A stretch of DNA of 64,000 nucleotides from Cardinalis cardinalis (lineage: Eukaryota > Chordata > Aves > Passeriformes > Cardinalidae): assembly GCA_014549065.1 (NCBI GenBank), contig JACDOX010000051.1, positions 3,636,807 through 3,700,806 on the forward strand, read 5' to 3'. The notes under the pieces are model-generated. The model did not search any database and was not told where the DNA came from. It saw only the letters and a program-made list of their open reading frames with translations. Positions 55,101 to 64,000 of the stretch are shown piece by piece. A program made the position numbers and the translations under genes. Position 1 is the first letter of the stretch; each line of letters opens with the position of its first letter.

Positions 55101-58100
55101 TCCCATAATTTGGCCAACAATCTGAGTATTGACTGCTAATAGCACTAATTGTGGTTTTGCCCATCTACTGGGACAAAATGGCAGTTTTCAGGTGGAGTTT
55201 GGGTGTGTGGCTTTTTACAGATGTCTNCAGAATCTGTTACTCCTGTATGCTTGCAGTATATTTGTCATATAGTCTGTATAGGGCCAGTNTTGTTCTTCTG
55301 AAGTGAAGAATTTAAATAAATTTCAATTTTGTAGAGGAGAACTGCTCCTTTGGAATTTGACCCAGCCTGGCAAACGCAAGTGGACTCTTCTGGGATCTTC
55401 AGAAGGACAAAACCACTCCCGAATTGTGTTCAATCTCAGTTCGGTGAAGCACCAAGACAGAGAGCTCCTTTTTTCCATTTCAATGGACAGAGATGTAAGA
55501 ACCATTTGAAAATTAACATAGGAATTCCTCTACAATGCAGTTTGACTGAGTGAGACTAACCCTTCTAGGGCCACGGTTTTTCTCTTAAAATGGGTTTATT
55601 TTAGCATTTTATAGCATCACTTTGTACCATTTGTTCTGAGCACAGGTGGTGTTTGTTTCTGTTAGTTTATAAGCTCAGTCTCTTACCATGGTGAAATGAA
55701 TGCTTATGACATTCTGGACTTGAATANTAAGCATTTAATGAAAGGTTTTCCACTTCTTTTCCTCTATATTTCACTTTTAAAAGGCCTGGTTTTCCTACTT
55801 AAAATAATGTAATTGTAGAAACTAATGCATCTATTTTTATGGGGATTTTTTTTTAATCTTTGGTCTTTTACTGGCAGCTGAGTGTCTCCTGTTTTGAAAT
55901 TGGAAGAGAAACTTAGTAAAATAAATTCATTATGTCCATTCCAGTCTTGCAGCTACTGCAGCCCTGTCTGTGACATGGAGTCCATGGCTGCAGATCACAT
56001 CCTGCCAAACCTTGCGTTTGACCCTTTGATTCTTCATTTTACTTCTGCTTTGTTCTTTGTGTCCTGTCAATCACTCTGTATTTAACCATTCCTTGTCCCT
56101 CAAATATTCTCCAGGTGAAATGCTGGGATCTGTCCACTCTGGATTGCAGCTGGACCNTGCCCTCCCTTGGGGGGTTTGTCTACAGCCTTGCCTTCTCCCC
56201 CGTGGACACGGGCTGCCTCGCCATCGGGGTCGGGGACAGCATGATCCGAGTCTGGAATACTCTGTCCATCAACAACGTCTATGATGTTAAAACCTTCTGG
56301 CAAAGCATAAAGTCCAAGGTTACAGCAGTAAGTGTTGGATTCCTTTTTTCCCCCCTTATCCTTTTCACTTCATTTTTTTCCAGTATGTTTTTCACTCTGG
56401 AAGTTTATCCCAACTAAAATGAGATGAAGCCATGTTGTTCATTTTATACTCAATTCTTTCTGTGTACAATACATTTTAGAATCTGGCCACAAGTTTTTAG
56501 ACCTACTTACAGTCCTAGAAGCTTGCATTTAAATCTAGCAGAAATAAGCTGAAGTCCAGGTGGCTGCTATGATACTTTTTCACTTTTATCCTCCTTCCTT
56601 GTTTCACCCATGGTTGCCCTTGCTCTGTTAGGAAGTTTGATAGATAAAAAAAGCCAGTACAACCAACATAGGTGTCCTCAGTTGGGATTTAACCACTGGT
56701 TGGTCAAAAGCTACTGCCTGGTAAAATAGCTGGCAGCTATTTCTGTTTTGCAATATAGCTATCAAATAGCATTTTAATGATTTTAGTGCCTTGAATCTTA
56801 TCCCATCATAACTGGAAGGGGGAAAGCTTTTGATACTCAGAGAAGAGTGATCAGATCAAGTGGCTGTGGTAGGAAGGATGGGTATGAGGTCCTTGCTCAT
56901 CNGTTTCAGCATTTTCCTTTTGTTTATTATTTAGCAATAAAGTGTTTGTAACTTAGGTCATTTTGTGTCTCTTTATATTTTTCTTGCAGTTGTCCTGGCA
57001 TCCAACTAAGGAAGGCTCCTTGGCTTTTGGAACAGATGATGGAAAAGTTGGCATATTTGACACCTTGTCCAGCAGGTGAAAAAATAGCTTTCAAATTCAT
57101 TAGTGTCAGATCTGCTGGTGTGTTACCACTTAGGGCTGGTGTGGTCTTTCCTGAGGGATACCTNTGCTGTTAGATGAGTGAGATTAAATTCAAATTAGTC
57201 AAACAGGTGGATTTTCAGTACATTTTTCATTTGCATCATGTCTGTGAGCTTCTAAGGTGAACTTGCTTTAAGGTAAACTTAAAATGGCATGACCAGAGAT
57301 CACCTGTGGGAGGACATCAATTATAGGAAGACTTTACCCAGAAAGGCATTTTCAGGGAAGGAGGAGCAGCCGGGAGGGGAAGGTCACCAGGACAACTGTG
57401 TTACAATTTTAGTAGTGTCCTACAGGAGATGTTGAATAAAGCTTTGTTGAGCCTTGACTTTAGAATATTAGAGCACCTGGTCTCTCAAGTATATTGCTTT
57501 GATTTTATCTTCTTTTAATTTCCATTTACTGAAATCTGAGTGCCCCTGCTTCTTTATCTCCCTGCCCAGTGCTAAGAACAAGCCACCTCAGATCTCCAGC
57601 ACTTACCACAAGAAGACAGTGTACACATTAGCCTGGGGTCCTCCCACTCCTCCTCTGATTTCTGGTGAGTCTTCCAGCACCTTGTGACAAAGCAGGATGT
57701 CCATGCAGAGCACCCAGATGCCAGGAAGGTGCTATTCCTTCCCTTCTTAGGAGAGGAGCCCCATTTGCTTGGTGGCAATCCTTTGGAGCAGCTAAGAATG
57801 TGTTCTGTTTGAGGAACTTTGTTAAAAGTTTTGCAAGGCTACAAACTCTGGTAGTTTGTGAATTCTGGTACCTTCAGCAAATAGGTTTGAGTAGTGCCCC
57901 ACGCCTCTGGACTTGCTTCAGGCTGTTCCAGGCCAGGAACTTCACAGGCTTCCTGCAGCAATTGCATCAAACCAATACAGGTTCCAGAGTTTCTGCCATT
58001 TGAACTTTAGCCCTTCTTACACAACTTGGATTTTTTATTTTAGGGACCAAAATTTAAAGGGAATTTTATTGNTTTTGGTGCTATGAGGGATCTGTTGGTA

Positions 58101-61100
58101 GAAATGAGAGCTCCTTTTAGAGGGTTGTACTGTGAGAATTTCCTGCTGCTGGACCACAGGCAATTGAAGGATGTATGTTGCTTTTTGAAATAATGCTTTG
58201 ATTTATAGTGGGAAAGATTAGTTCTGTGAAGAGTGGTGAAGAACAGAGTGTAATTAGCTCTTTTTCTCTGTTGGATAGGAGAAGAAAGTGAACAGCCCTC
58301 TGTAACTTTATATAGTTGTGCTGGAGAAGGAATTGTTTTTCAGCACAATCCGTGGAAGCTTAATGGAGAAGCAAATGACATCAACAAAGTCATCAGAGAC
58401 ACCAATTCAATCAAAGTGAGTATGAATTTGAGGGGNTTTATGGATTCATAGTAATCACACCAGAGTTTCCATGGCCTTGTAGTTCTAAGTTTCTGATTTT
58501 GNCTTTTTGATGTATCTGTAGCAAAAAACTTGAATCCCTCAGTCTCCAGGGATGAACTTCAGTGACACTGACTCAAACTATTTAAAGAGTTTATATGTTT
58601 GTGTCTGAAGAGGGTGGTTGGTATTTTTTTCTCCTGGTGTCAACATGGCAAACATTTTTCTGGCATCAGTTGCTCAATTTTNTGCTCTGTGATTTACTTG
58701 GGAAAGGTAAATGGGGGATGGAGTTTGAGTTTAAAACTGTGTGTGGCAAAACAAGTTTTTCATTAAAAACATTCATGATTTTGCTGGAGGCTGTTGCCAT
58801 TTATCCTGCAGCCAGTGCAGAGTGGCTGGTGATCACTGAGTATCTTCTNAAGTGTGATCAGTCATTTCTTAGTTGAAAGTATGAAATGAGTTGGGCTGGA
58901 TCTTCAGTTCTTTCAAGTCAGCTGAAGTCAGCCCAGGGGTATTCATTTGTATCAGCTGGGTTTTGGCTTCTTCCTTGAGTTAAGACTCTCTGGGGGTTAA
59001 GAGTAATTTNAGAGACATTGAAATGATCATATTTAGGAATCTGAGTTGTAAATTGTAAGTAGCTTTTGTCTGAATTCAAATGAATAGGGATAATTAAAAG
59101 TAAACTTTGGTTTCTTTTGAAGTGTGAGAATTTGCTTGCAATGTCTGGTGCATTCCAAGGACTGTAAGGATTTGAAACATCAACGTCCTACTGGGATCCA
59201 GACAAAACTTCAAGATATTTCTCAGAACTAAACAACAATAAAAACCAATCATTGGTTCTTGCATCAGTAATTTCAGTCTTAATTGCTCAGATTTATGCCA
59301 CTGCTACAGAAGCAATGGACACTTTTATGACTCTTCATTTTGCAGACTAATTGCAGCTCTGTCCATTTGCCAGCCTTGCTCTGTAGAATGTATGTGAGAG
59401 AGATTTAAGAGATTTTGGCAATAATGGTGTCTTCTTTCTGCAGCACAAGCTGCCTGCACGCACAGAGGTCAGCTGGAAACCAGATGGCAAACTCCTGGCT
59501 CTTGGCAANGAGGATGGGTATGTCCCACTTGTAGGTTCAGGTGGTGTCTGCTGANCTTGACTTCAGTCACTGTGGTGAAGCAAAAGTACTTTTTGTTGCC
59601 CTGGTTTGTCTCTGTTCTTTCTGTGCTGATGTATTTGAATCATGATAATATAGAATTCCCTGCTGTTATTTGTTGTAGCTGCTCTTGGCATGGAGGATCC
59701 TCATTATCACATTAAATTCTATTTCAAGGATCCACTCATGGTAGAAATGCACTTTTGCTGATNAGTGAAAGCAGGGTTTGAGTTGACTCCAGAAAGTACA
59801 AACTCAGATACTCTAATTCCCATCTGCAGTTCTGCTCATGCAAGATAACAAAAAAGTTCCCATTTTCACCAACTACTGAAATTCTTACACTGTTCTTCTT
59901 ACATTTCAGCTCAATTGAAATATTTCAGGCACCAAACTTGAAGTTGCTCTGCACAATCCAGCAGCATCACAAACTGATCAATGCCATTCGTTGGCACCAC
60001 GAGCACGGGACCCAGCCAGAGCTGAGTTACTTGATAGCTTCAGGCTCCATCAATGCCACCATTTATGTGCATAATCTGAAGAGTGTTGTAGGTAACAGTT
60101 TGCAGATTATATTCCAAATCTTGGTATCTTTTTTTTTTTGTTTATTTCTGTATTGTCTTTCTGGCTGTCCCCAATAATTTTTCTTTTTTCTTTCAGAGAA
60201 CTCTTCAGAAAATCCTTTGACAATAACAGAGCCTTTTCGAACTCTGGCTGGGCACACAGCTAAAATCACAAGTCTTTCTTGGAGTCCCCACCACGAGGGA
60301 AGATTGGTGTCTGCTTGCTATGATGGCACTGCACAGGTATTGTCCAAAGCACCTCAGAATTGTATTTCAAATCATCCATTCCACAACAAGAGCAAAGCTT
60401 GTTTTTGTGAGATAAACTATTGAAGTACTGTAAGTTTACCTTTGCTAACCCTCTTCTGGTTCTGGATACCTGATACGCAGATTATTGTCATTTGTGAATG
60501 GATTTGTAAATCCAGTCATTAAGGTTTTCATATTAGCATTTTTGGATCCTTAGAAAAATGTTGTGCAGTTGTATCAGTGCAAACCTATTTGCATGTTGGT
60601 GTTTGAAATACCCCTGCAAAATCCCAAAAGACGAGTTCCTACCTGTGCAAATTGTGAGAAAATCAGAGTATTAGGTGCAGAAGTGACTTTGAGCAATTGC
60701 ATTTCTTTCTTGTTGCCCAGGTGTGGGATGTGATGAAGGAAGAGCCACTCTGCAACTACCGAGGGCACCAGGGCCGCCTGCTGAGTGTGCAGTGGTCACC
60801 AGTGGAGCCAGACTGTGTTTATACAGGAGCAGATGATTTCTCTGTTCACAAATGGCACATCTCCAAGCAAGAGCACACACGGCCTCCTCANGGTGAGTGT
60901 ATTCAGACAAAAGATCTTCCCTGAAGTTGATGTTGGAGCTGAGAATTGGGAGTTTTCATGTTGAATTCCGAATCTGCCTCTTCCTCTTCAGGAGTAAACT
61001 GTGTCCAGGTTTAAATTGAATGTCTTATTTGGAAACTAAATGTTGATCCTGAGATATGGGCAGTTATTACACTAAATTTTGCACTTTTTAATTTTTCACC

Positions 61101-63783
61101 TTTTACATCTAGGCAAAAAGAGTATAGAATTAGAGAAGAAAAGAAGTATACAGCCAAAAGTCAAAGCCAAGAAGAAGAAAAAGCCTGTAGGCAGGAGTCC
61201 AGGCAAGCAGGATGCAAATGATGCCATGAATGGAGATGAGAGCATGAAGGAAATGCTTCTGGAGGAAAATGGAGTGTCAGACCATGAAGGAGAAAAAGAA
61301 GCTCAGGAGGCAGAGTTGGCTGATAAAGTCTCTGTGACTGGTAATAATCAAATCCTCTTAGTTCAATGTTTCCCAGACTGTTCAGCCCTCAGAGCATCAC
61401 CAAGTTTAATTTTCATGCAGATTTTCATTGTTTGGTTTTATTGAAATTGTCCACTTGAAGGAAAAAGGCTCTAGAATGCCTTTTATNATTTTCTAAACTA
61501 GTCTGGGGCTTAACTGTCTTTAGATAACAAGATTCTGGCCTCATAGACAGAATTACTGTGTTTGGCTTGAAACAATGTCATTTTTTATCAGCATTGATAA
61601 ATCTTATAATACTGATGGATTTTCACNGGTGTCTCTTGACACCTCATTTAGTCTTTTGACAGTTCTGTTTTCTTGATATTTCCTTTTCCTAAAAAGTTGT
61701 TAAGTTCTATGGCAAAGCAAAGCTTGGTTTCTGTCTATTTCNAAGTAATTGTAACAGAATGTGAATATGTGAATTATTCTGTGTGCATTTCCATTCATTG
61801 CTTTTCCTTTTTTNAAATCACAGTGTCCAGGGATACATCTTCATCTGCATGTGATTATTCTTCATTCAGCTTGCCAAAGCCTTCTGTGANCCAGAAAGCT
61901 GCTCCTGTGAAAAAGGATCCACCTAAAGAGAAACCAAGTTAGTATGTTTCAGGGATTTTTAACAGTCCTGTACCAAGGCAGAGTTCCTCATTCTAGACTT
62001 GTTTGACTGCAGCTTCCCTTCCTAATGTGACACCAAATTATTGCCAGAGAAAGAAAAGTGTGCTGTTGAAATAATTTGAGGGGTTCTGCTGTAACTGCAG
62101 CAGCAGTGACTAAAATTGTCTGATTTTTCAGCTCCTGATGCCTCTCTGAAGAAGAGGAAGCCTCGTTCTCTTCTGCCCTTCAGCACATTAATGGATCACA
62201 GATCAAAAGAAGAATTGCATCAGGACTGCTTGAGGCTGGCTGCATGCCTGAAAACTAAAGGTATCTGTATAAAATTCAAAATATTTAAAGGGTAGGTGCT
62301 CTCAAAATCAAGTGTTCAGGGACTTGATTTCAACCACAGCACGTTTTTTTAAATCCTCACCTTTATTAAAGAGTGTGACTTGGTGTCATATCAAACTTAG
62401 ATCTGAGTGTTGACCAGCAAATTATTAAATCTTCTGTACAGGAAAGAAAGTAGAAGACAGAATTATTTGCCAGCACTTGAGTGGTACAGTGACTTGGCAC
62501 ACTGCTGTTCCCAGCTTTGTGTTAAATCCTAAATATTCATTCTTCTTATCTGGTTTAGATANTAATGAAGATGTGTCCCCTGACCTCAAGGATTGCATCC
62601 ACCTGGGGCTGTTCACAGACAGGGATTCTCTGCACAAGATGATTGATATGGAAGGTAAGTGGCATANAGAATATGTCCCCTGTAACTGGTATATTCAAGT
62701 AGAAAACAAATTGGGAAAAATGCTTGAGTTTTCTTTACTNTGGATTACAGTCTAGGATTAAGAATGAGGCTCTGTGAGAAGAGTATACATCTTTTTCCCA
62801 GATAGTTTTTACATCTTTCAGATCTAAACCTGCCTTATNATGAGCTTGAATGATTTCCCTTTTGCCAAGCTATTTTACTGGGACCAATGATGCTGTTGCC
62901 CTCATGCTGATGGGAAGTGTGTTTGCTTCCAACAGGAAAGCACCACTTGGAGAATGGGCATGCAGAGCTCTTCCAGCAGCTCATGCTGTGGAAAGGAGAC
63001 ATGAAGGGTGTCCTGCAGACAGCTGCTGAGAGGGGGCAGCTCACAGACCAGCTGGTAGCCATGGCACCCATGGGTAGGTTTGCTCTAGCACCACATGAAC
63101 TGCTGGGATTGGCTGCCAAGGTCCCCTCATTCTGGTGGTTCTGGACAGAAACTCAGAATTAGTCCATTGTGATATGATTAGCAGTCCTTACAGCTTGCTG
63201 CTGGTTTAAATGTACTTTTAAGTTACTTTACTGGCAGCAAGTGTTCATTGCTTCATTGCCTTGTGTTAGGGTGGTTAAGAAATAGAAACTAACCTNGGGC
63301 AGAGAGGTAGAGATTGAAGAAACCAGTGATGGTAGCACCCAGGAATTCTTCCAGTCATAGAACTGCCTCCAATGGTGTTGCCTTCTCTTTTGCAGTTGGA
63401 TACCAGGCCTGGGTTTGGACAGTGGAAGCCTTTGCCAAGCAGCTGTGTTTTCAGGAGCAATATGTGAAGGCTGCCTCCCATCTCCTGTCCATCCATAAAG
63501 TCTATGAGGCTATTGAGCTCCTGAAAGTGAACAATTTTTACAGGTTGCTGTATATTTATGTTTAGCACTTTATCTTGGTTTTTTTGTGGGGTAGAGTGAG
63601 NATTTTGGTTCACTCTTTGCACACAGATTAACTTTTCTGTCTGGTTTCCCTTGTGTGCATTAGGGAAGCAATTGTAATGGCCAAGGCCAGGCTGAGACCA
63701 GAAGATCCAGTTCTGAAGGAGCTCTACACCAGCTGGGCAGCTCTGCTGGAGAAAGATGGCCATTATTCCATGGCTGCCAAATG
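51962..63783 (+). CDS. GEMIN5: Gem-associated protein 5, 22 coding exons, 3' end outside the window
   Basis: GEMIN5 is the SMN-complex subunit that recognises the Sm site and m7G cap of precursor snRNAs and delivers them for Sm-ring assembly; it also binds ribosomes and IRES elements. Twenty-two exons join in frame into about 1,056 residues of a protein that is 1,508 long in human. Rough residues: 1-735 hold two WD40 propellers (motifs such as [50 protein letters not shown]); 735-760 is a Lys-rich linker; 760-890 is acidic and divergent; from about 890 lies the TPR-like dimerisation region ([54 protein letters not shown]). Residues I recall as cap or Sm-site contacts are kept: Trp-Tyr in SPNWY, the Trp of RIWLTVHWP, Tyr of [14 protein letters not shown], Lys of GHTAKI. 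Several codons contain N. The start could be 51,962, 51,983 or 52,001. All introns are GT-AG. Confidence 0.97.
52357..52511 (+). CDS. GEMIN5: GEMIN5 coding exon 2
   Basis: This exon enters in phase 1 after CGACAG and ends in phase 0 at GTGGGA. It encodes [20 protein letters not shown] and [19 protein letters not shown], the first full WD40 blade with its GH and WD pairs. It is still inside the CpG island. Confidence 0.95.
52932..53113 (+). CDS. GEMIN5: GEMIN5 coding exon 3
   Basis: This exon follows TCTCCAG and ends in phase 2 at GTAAAT. It encodes [39 protein letters not shown] and [20 protein letters not shown], the second blade and the start of the third of propeller 1. Very close to human. 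Confidence 0.97.
53448..53599 (+). CDS. GEMIN5: GEMIN5 coding exon 4
   Basis: This exon follows CTTTCAG and ends in phase 1 at GTAGGT. It encodes [23 protein letters not shown], one codon made ambiguous by N at 53,520 (human has His there), then [18 protein letters not shown]. The end (PAWQDELQ) falls in the variable loop between blades. Confidence 0.95.
53813..53944 (+). CDS. GEMIN5: GEMIN5 coding exon 5
   Basis: This exon enters in phase 1 after GTTCAG and ends in phase 1 at GTAAGT. It encodes a divergent acidic loop ([20 protein letters not shown]), then [20 protein letters not shown], a canonical blade. A CAGCAG at the acceptor could allow a one-codon alternative. Confidence 0.94.
54074..54715 (-). 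mobile_element. Endogenous retrovirus LTR (solo, antisense) in GEMIN5 intron 5
   Basis: I recognise this as an LTR of a family common in passerine genomes; the exact family name I cannot give. Reference strings on the plus strand are AGGCAGGAACCTCCCTTGAA, GAATTATTATAATTTTGAAA, GGGGCTCTCGGGCAAAGATA, CAGAACATGACCTGACACCC, TTGGCTCCTCCCCCTGGGTG and CAGTGACACTCAGTGGGCAA. The TTTATTAGG near 54,214 gives AATAAA on the minus strand, suggesting that the LTR reads opposite to GEMIN5. No gag, pol or env sequence is attached, so it is a solo LTR and has no coding capacity. Ends are approximate and I could not fix a target-site duplication. Confidence 0.75.
54816..54948 (+). CDS. GEMIN5: GEMIN5 coding exon 6
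   Basis: This exon follows CCTGCAG and ends in phase 2 at GTGAGT. It encodes [20 protein letters not shown] and [13 protein letters not shown], then an ambiguous codon and [10 protein letters not shown]. The Trp of RIWLTVHWP probably equals human W286, which I recall as stacking on the m7G cap. Confidence 0.95.
55335..55494 (+). CDS. GEMIN5: GEMIN5 coding exon 7
   Basis: This exon follows TTTTGTAG and ends in phase 0 at GTAAGA. It encodes [36 protein letters not shown] and [11 protein letters not shown], spanning two blades of propeller 1. Confidence 0.96.
56115..56327 (+). CDS. GEMIN5: GEMIN5 coding exon 8
   Basis: This exon has 71 codons with both junctions in phase 0. It encodes [14 protein letters not shown], an N-affected codon (Leu in human), [36 protein letters not shown] and [14 protein letters not shown]. 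It closes propeller 1 and opens the link to propeller 2. Confidence 0.97.
56990..57075 (+). CDS. GEMIN5: GEMIN5 coding exon 9
   Basis: This exon follows TTCTTGCAG and ends in phase 2 at GTGAAA. It encodes [20 protein letters not shown] and GIFDTLSS, one blade nearly identical to human. Confidence 0.96.
57570..57664 (+). CDS. GEMIN5: GEMIN5 coding exon 10
   Basis: This exon follows CTGCCCAG and ends in phase 1 at GTGAGT. It encodes [20 protein letters not shown] and [12 protein letters not shown] Tyr in this segment corresponds to human Y474, recalled as a cap contact. Confidence 0.96.
58279..58415 (+). CDS. GEMIN5: GEMIN5 coding exon 11
   Basis: This exon enters in phase 1 after TTGGATAG and ends in phase 0 at GTGAGT. 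It encodes [40 protein letters not shown] and TNSIK. The first residues (EESEQ) are the least conserved. Confidence 0.95.
59444..59517 (+). CDS. GEMIN5: GEMIN5 coding exon 12
   Basis: This 74-nt exon follows TTTCTGCAG and ends in phase 2 at GTATGT. It encodes [20 protein letters not shown], Gly, an N-affected codon (Asn in human) and EDG. Confidence 0.94.
59910..60091 (+). CDS. GEMIN5: GEMIN5 coding exon 13
   Basis: This exon follows ATTTCAG and ends in phase 1 at GTAACA. It encodes [40 protein letters not shown] and [20 protein letters not shown], two blades of propeller 2, very close to human. Confidence 0.97.
60197..60336 (+). CDS. GEMIN5: GEMIN5 coding exon 14
   Basis: This exon follows CTTTCAG after an intron of only 105 bases and ends in phase 0 at GTATTG. 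It encodes [40 protein letters not shown] and CYDGTAQ. The Lys of GHTAKI and the Tyr of CYDG sit where human K641 and Y660 contact RNA or cap, as I recall the structures. Confidence 0.96.
60721..60892 (+). CDS. GEMIN5: GEMIN5 coding exon 15
   Basis: This exon follows TTGCCCAG and ends in phase 1 at GTGAGT. It encodes [40 protein letters not shown] and [16 protein letters not shown], the last blade of propeller 2. The N at 60,891 falls in the codon after PP (Gln in human). Confidence 0.96.
61113..61340 (+). CDS. GEMIN5: GEMIN5 coding exon 16
   Basis: This exon follows CATCTAG and ends in phase 1 at GTAATA. It encodes [20 protein letters not shown] then a five-Lys stretch, a very basic linker, followed by an acidic, low-conservation region ([20 protein letters not shown] and [18 protein letters not shown]). 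Human has the same order of basic then acidic segments. Confidence 0.95.
61824..61937 (+). CDS. GEMIN5: GEMIN5 coding exon 17
   Basis: This exon follows ATCACAG and ends in phase 1 at GTTAGT, a weaker donor. It encodes a Ser-rich, poorly conserved stretch ([20 protein letters not shown]), an N-affected codon, then [13 protein letters not shown], which matches human LLKKEPPKEKP and fixes the frame. Confidence 0.9.
62132..62260 (+). CDS. GEMIN5: GEMIN5 coding exon 18
   Basis: This exon follows TTTTTCAG and ends in phase 1 at GTATCT. It encodes [20 protein letters not shown] and [20 protein letters not shown], matching human [20 protein letters not shown] and EELHQDC. It leads into the helical dimerisation region. 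Confidence 0.94.
62559..62654 (+). CDS. GEMIN5: GEMIN5 coding exon 19
   Basis: This exon follows GGTTTAG and ends in phase 1 at GTAAGT. It encodes [20 protein letters not shown] and [10 protein letters not shown], matching human [20 protein letters not shown] and RMIDIE. The N at 62,562 lies in the second codon. Confidence 0.94.
62936..63073 (+). CDS. GEMIN5: GEMIN5 coding exon 20
   Basis: This exon follows CCAACAG and ends in phase 1 at GTAGGT. It encodes [40 protein letters not shown] and AMAPM, helices of the TPR-like dimerisation domain and nearly identical to human. Confidence 0.97.
63396..63543 (+). CDS. GEMIN5: GEMIN5 coding exon 21
   Basis: This exon follows TTTTGCAG and ends in phase 2 at GTTGCT. 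It encodes [40 protein letters not shown] and LLKVNNFY, part of the TPR-like helical array. Confidence 0.97.
63664..63783 (+). CDS. GEMIN5: GEMIN5 coding exon 22 (last exon seen)
   Basis: This exon follows TGCATTAG and ends in phase 2 at GTGAGT. It encodes [20 protein letters not shown] and [19 protein letters not shown]. The gene continues past the window: about 450 residues, including the rest of the dimerisation domain and the C-terminal noncanonical RNA-binding regions, are missing here. Confidence 0.96.
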
Positions 63784-64000
63784 GTGAGTGCTACTGGGGA
63801 GAAGACAGAATTGATTCCATGCCTCAAAGAAAGAAGGTTCTTGGTTTTGTATCAGTTGAAATCTGTTAACTGGTCTGGTCGTTGGTTGTCTGAGGTGCTT
63901 TCTGAGCCTGATCTCACTAAATTTCCTTTAATGTAGGTGGGAAGAGAAGCTCCAGAGAGCAGTTCAGAGCAGAAAGCCCAAATGCCATGTTACAGTAGAG

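Larger units (their letters stand above)
55495..59443 (+). other. GEMIN5: GEMIN5 introns 7 to 10 and 11, noncoding
   Basis: The introns 55,495-56,114, 56,328-56,989, 57,076-57,569, 57,665-58,278 and 58,416-59,443 contain no repeat I can name and no additional exon with matching phase. The same holds for the shorter introns elsewhere in the gene (introns 2, 3, 6, 12, 16, 18 and 20, about 280-480 bp each). The one intron with a clear insertion is intron 5. Confidence 0.6.

Noticed and set aside
63937..64000. Possible GEMIN5 exon 23 after a TTTAATGTAG acceptor at the window end
   Set aside because: The phase fits, but the translation (WWEEKLQRAVQSRK...) does not resemble the human segment after AAK (CYLGATCAYDAAK). 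It is more likely intronic; the true exon is probably beyond the window.

Overview
The window is vertebrate nuclear DNA and almost certainly avian, most likely from a passerine. Three things point to this: split genes with GT-AG introns, a chicken-repeat-1 (CR1) LINE tail plus a longer CR1 copy, and an LTR in a GEMIN5 intron that reads like LTRs common in songbird genomes. The sequence carries single Ns scattered every few hundred bases, including inside exons, which looks like masked ambiguous or heterozygous sites.

Layout. Positions 1 to about 46,090 are a gene-poor stretch in which I can support no protein-coding gene. It holds one CR1 3' tail (22,951-23,013), a pyrimidine-rich minisatellite (21,594-21,686), three small tandem duplications (24,571, 32,488 and 43,082), an AT palindrome cluster rich in TAATTA (41,491-41,535) and several AT-rich blocks that could be conserved noncoding elements. 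From memory of the human 5q33.2 order (CNOT8-GEMIN5-MRPL22-SGCD), this desert probably lies between MRPL22 and SGCD.

From 46,161 to 51,823, on the minus strand, lies the complete MRPL22 gene (mitochondrial large-subunit ribosomal protein uL22m). It has seven coding exons that join in frame into a 211-residue protein. From 51,962 to the window end, on the plus strand, lies GEMIN5, the snRNA-binding subunit of the SMN complex. Twenty-two coding exons join in frame into about 1,056 residues covering both WD40 propellers, the basic linker and the start of the TPR-like dimerisation region. The gene runs off the right edge. All introns of both genes are GT-AG and all phases agree.

The two genes are divergent. 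Their start codons are only 138 bp apart inside a CpG island, so they very probably share a bidirectional promoter, as in human. A CR1 copy sits in MRPL22 intron 1 just outside this island, and an antisense LTR fills most of GEMIN5 intron 5. The products act in different processes (mitochondrial translation and snRNP assembly), so the pairing reflects housekeeping co-expression rather than a pathway. I found no undescribed system that I could defend. The most useful leads are the GEMIN5 start-codon question with its G-rich repeat, the repeat insertions around the shared promoter, and a possible orphan exon at 28,561-28,682.
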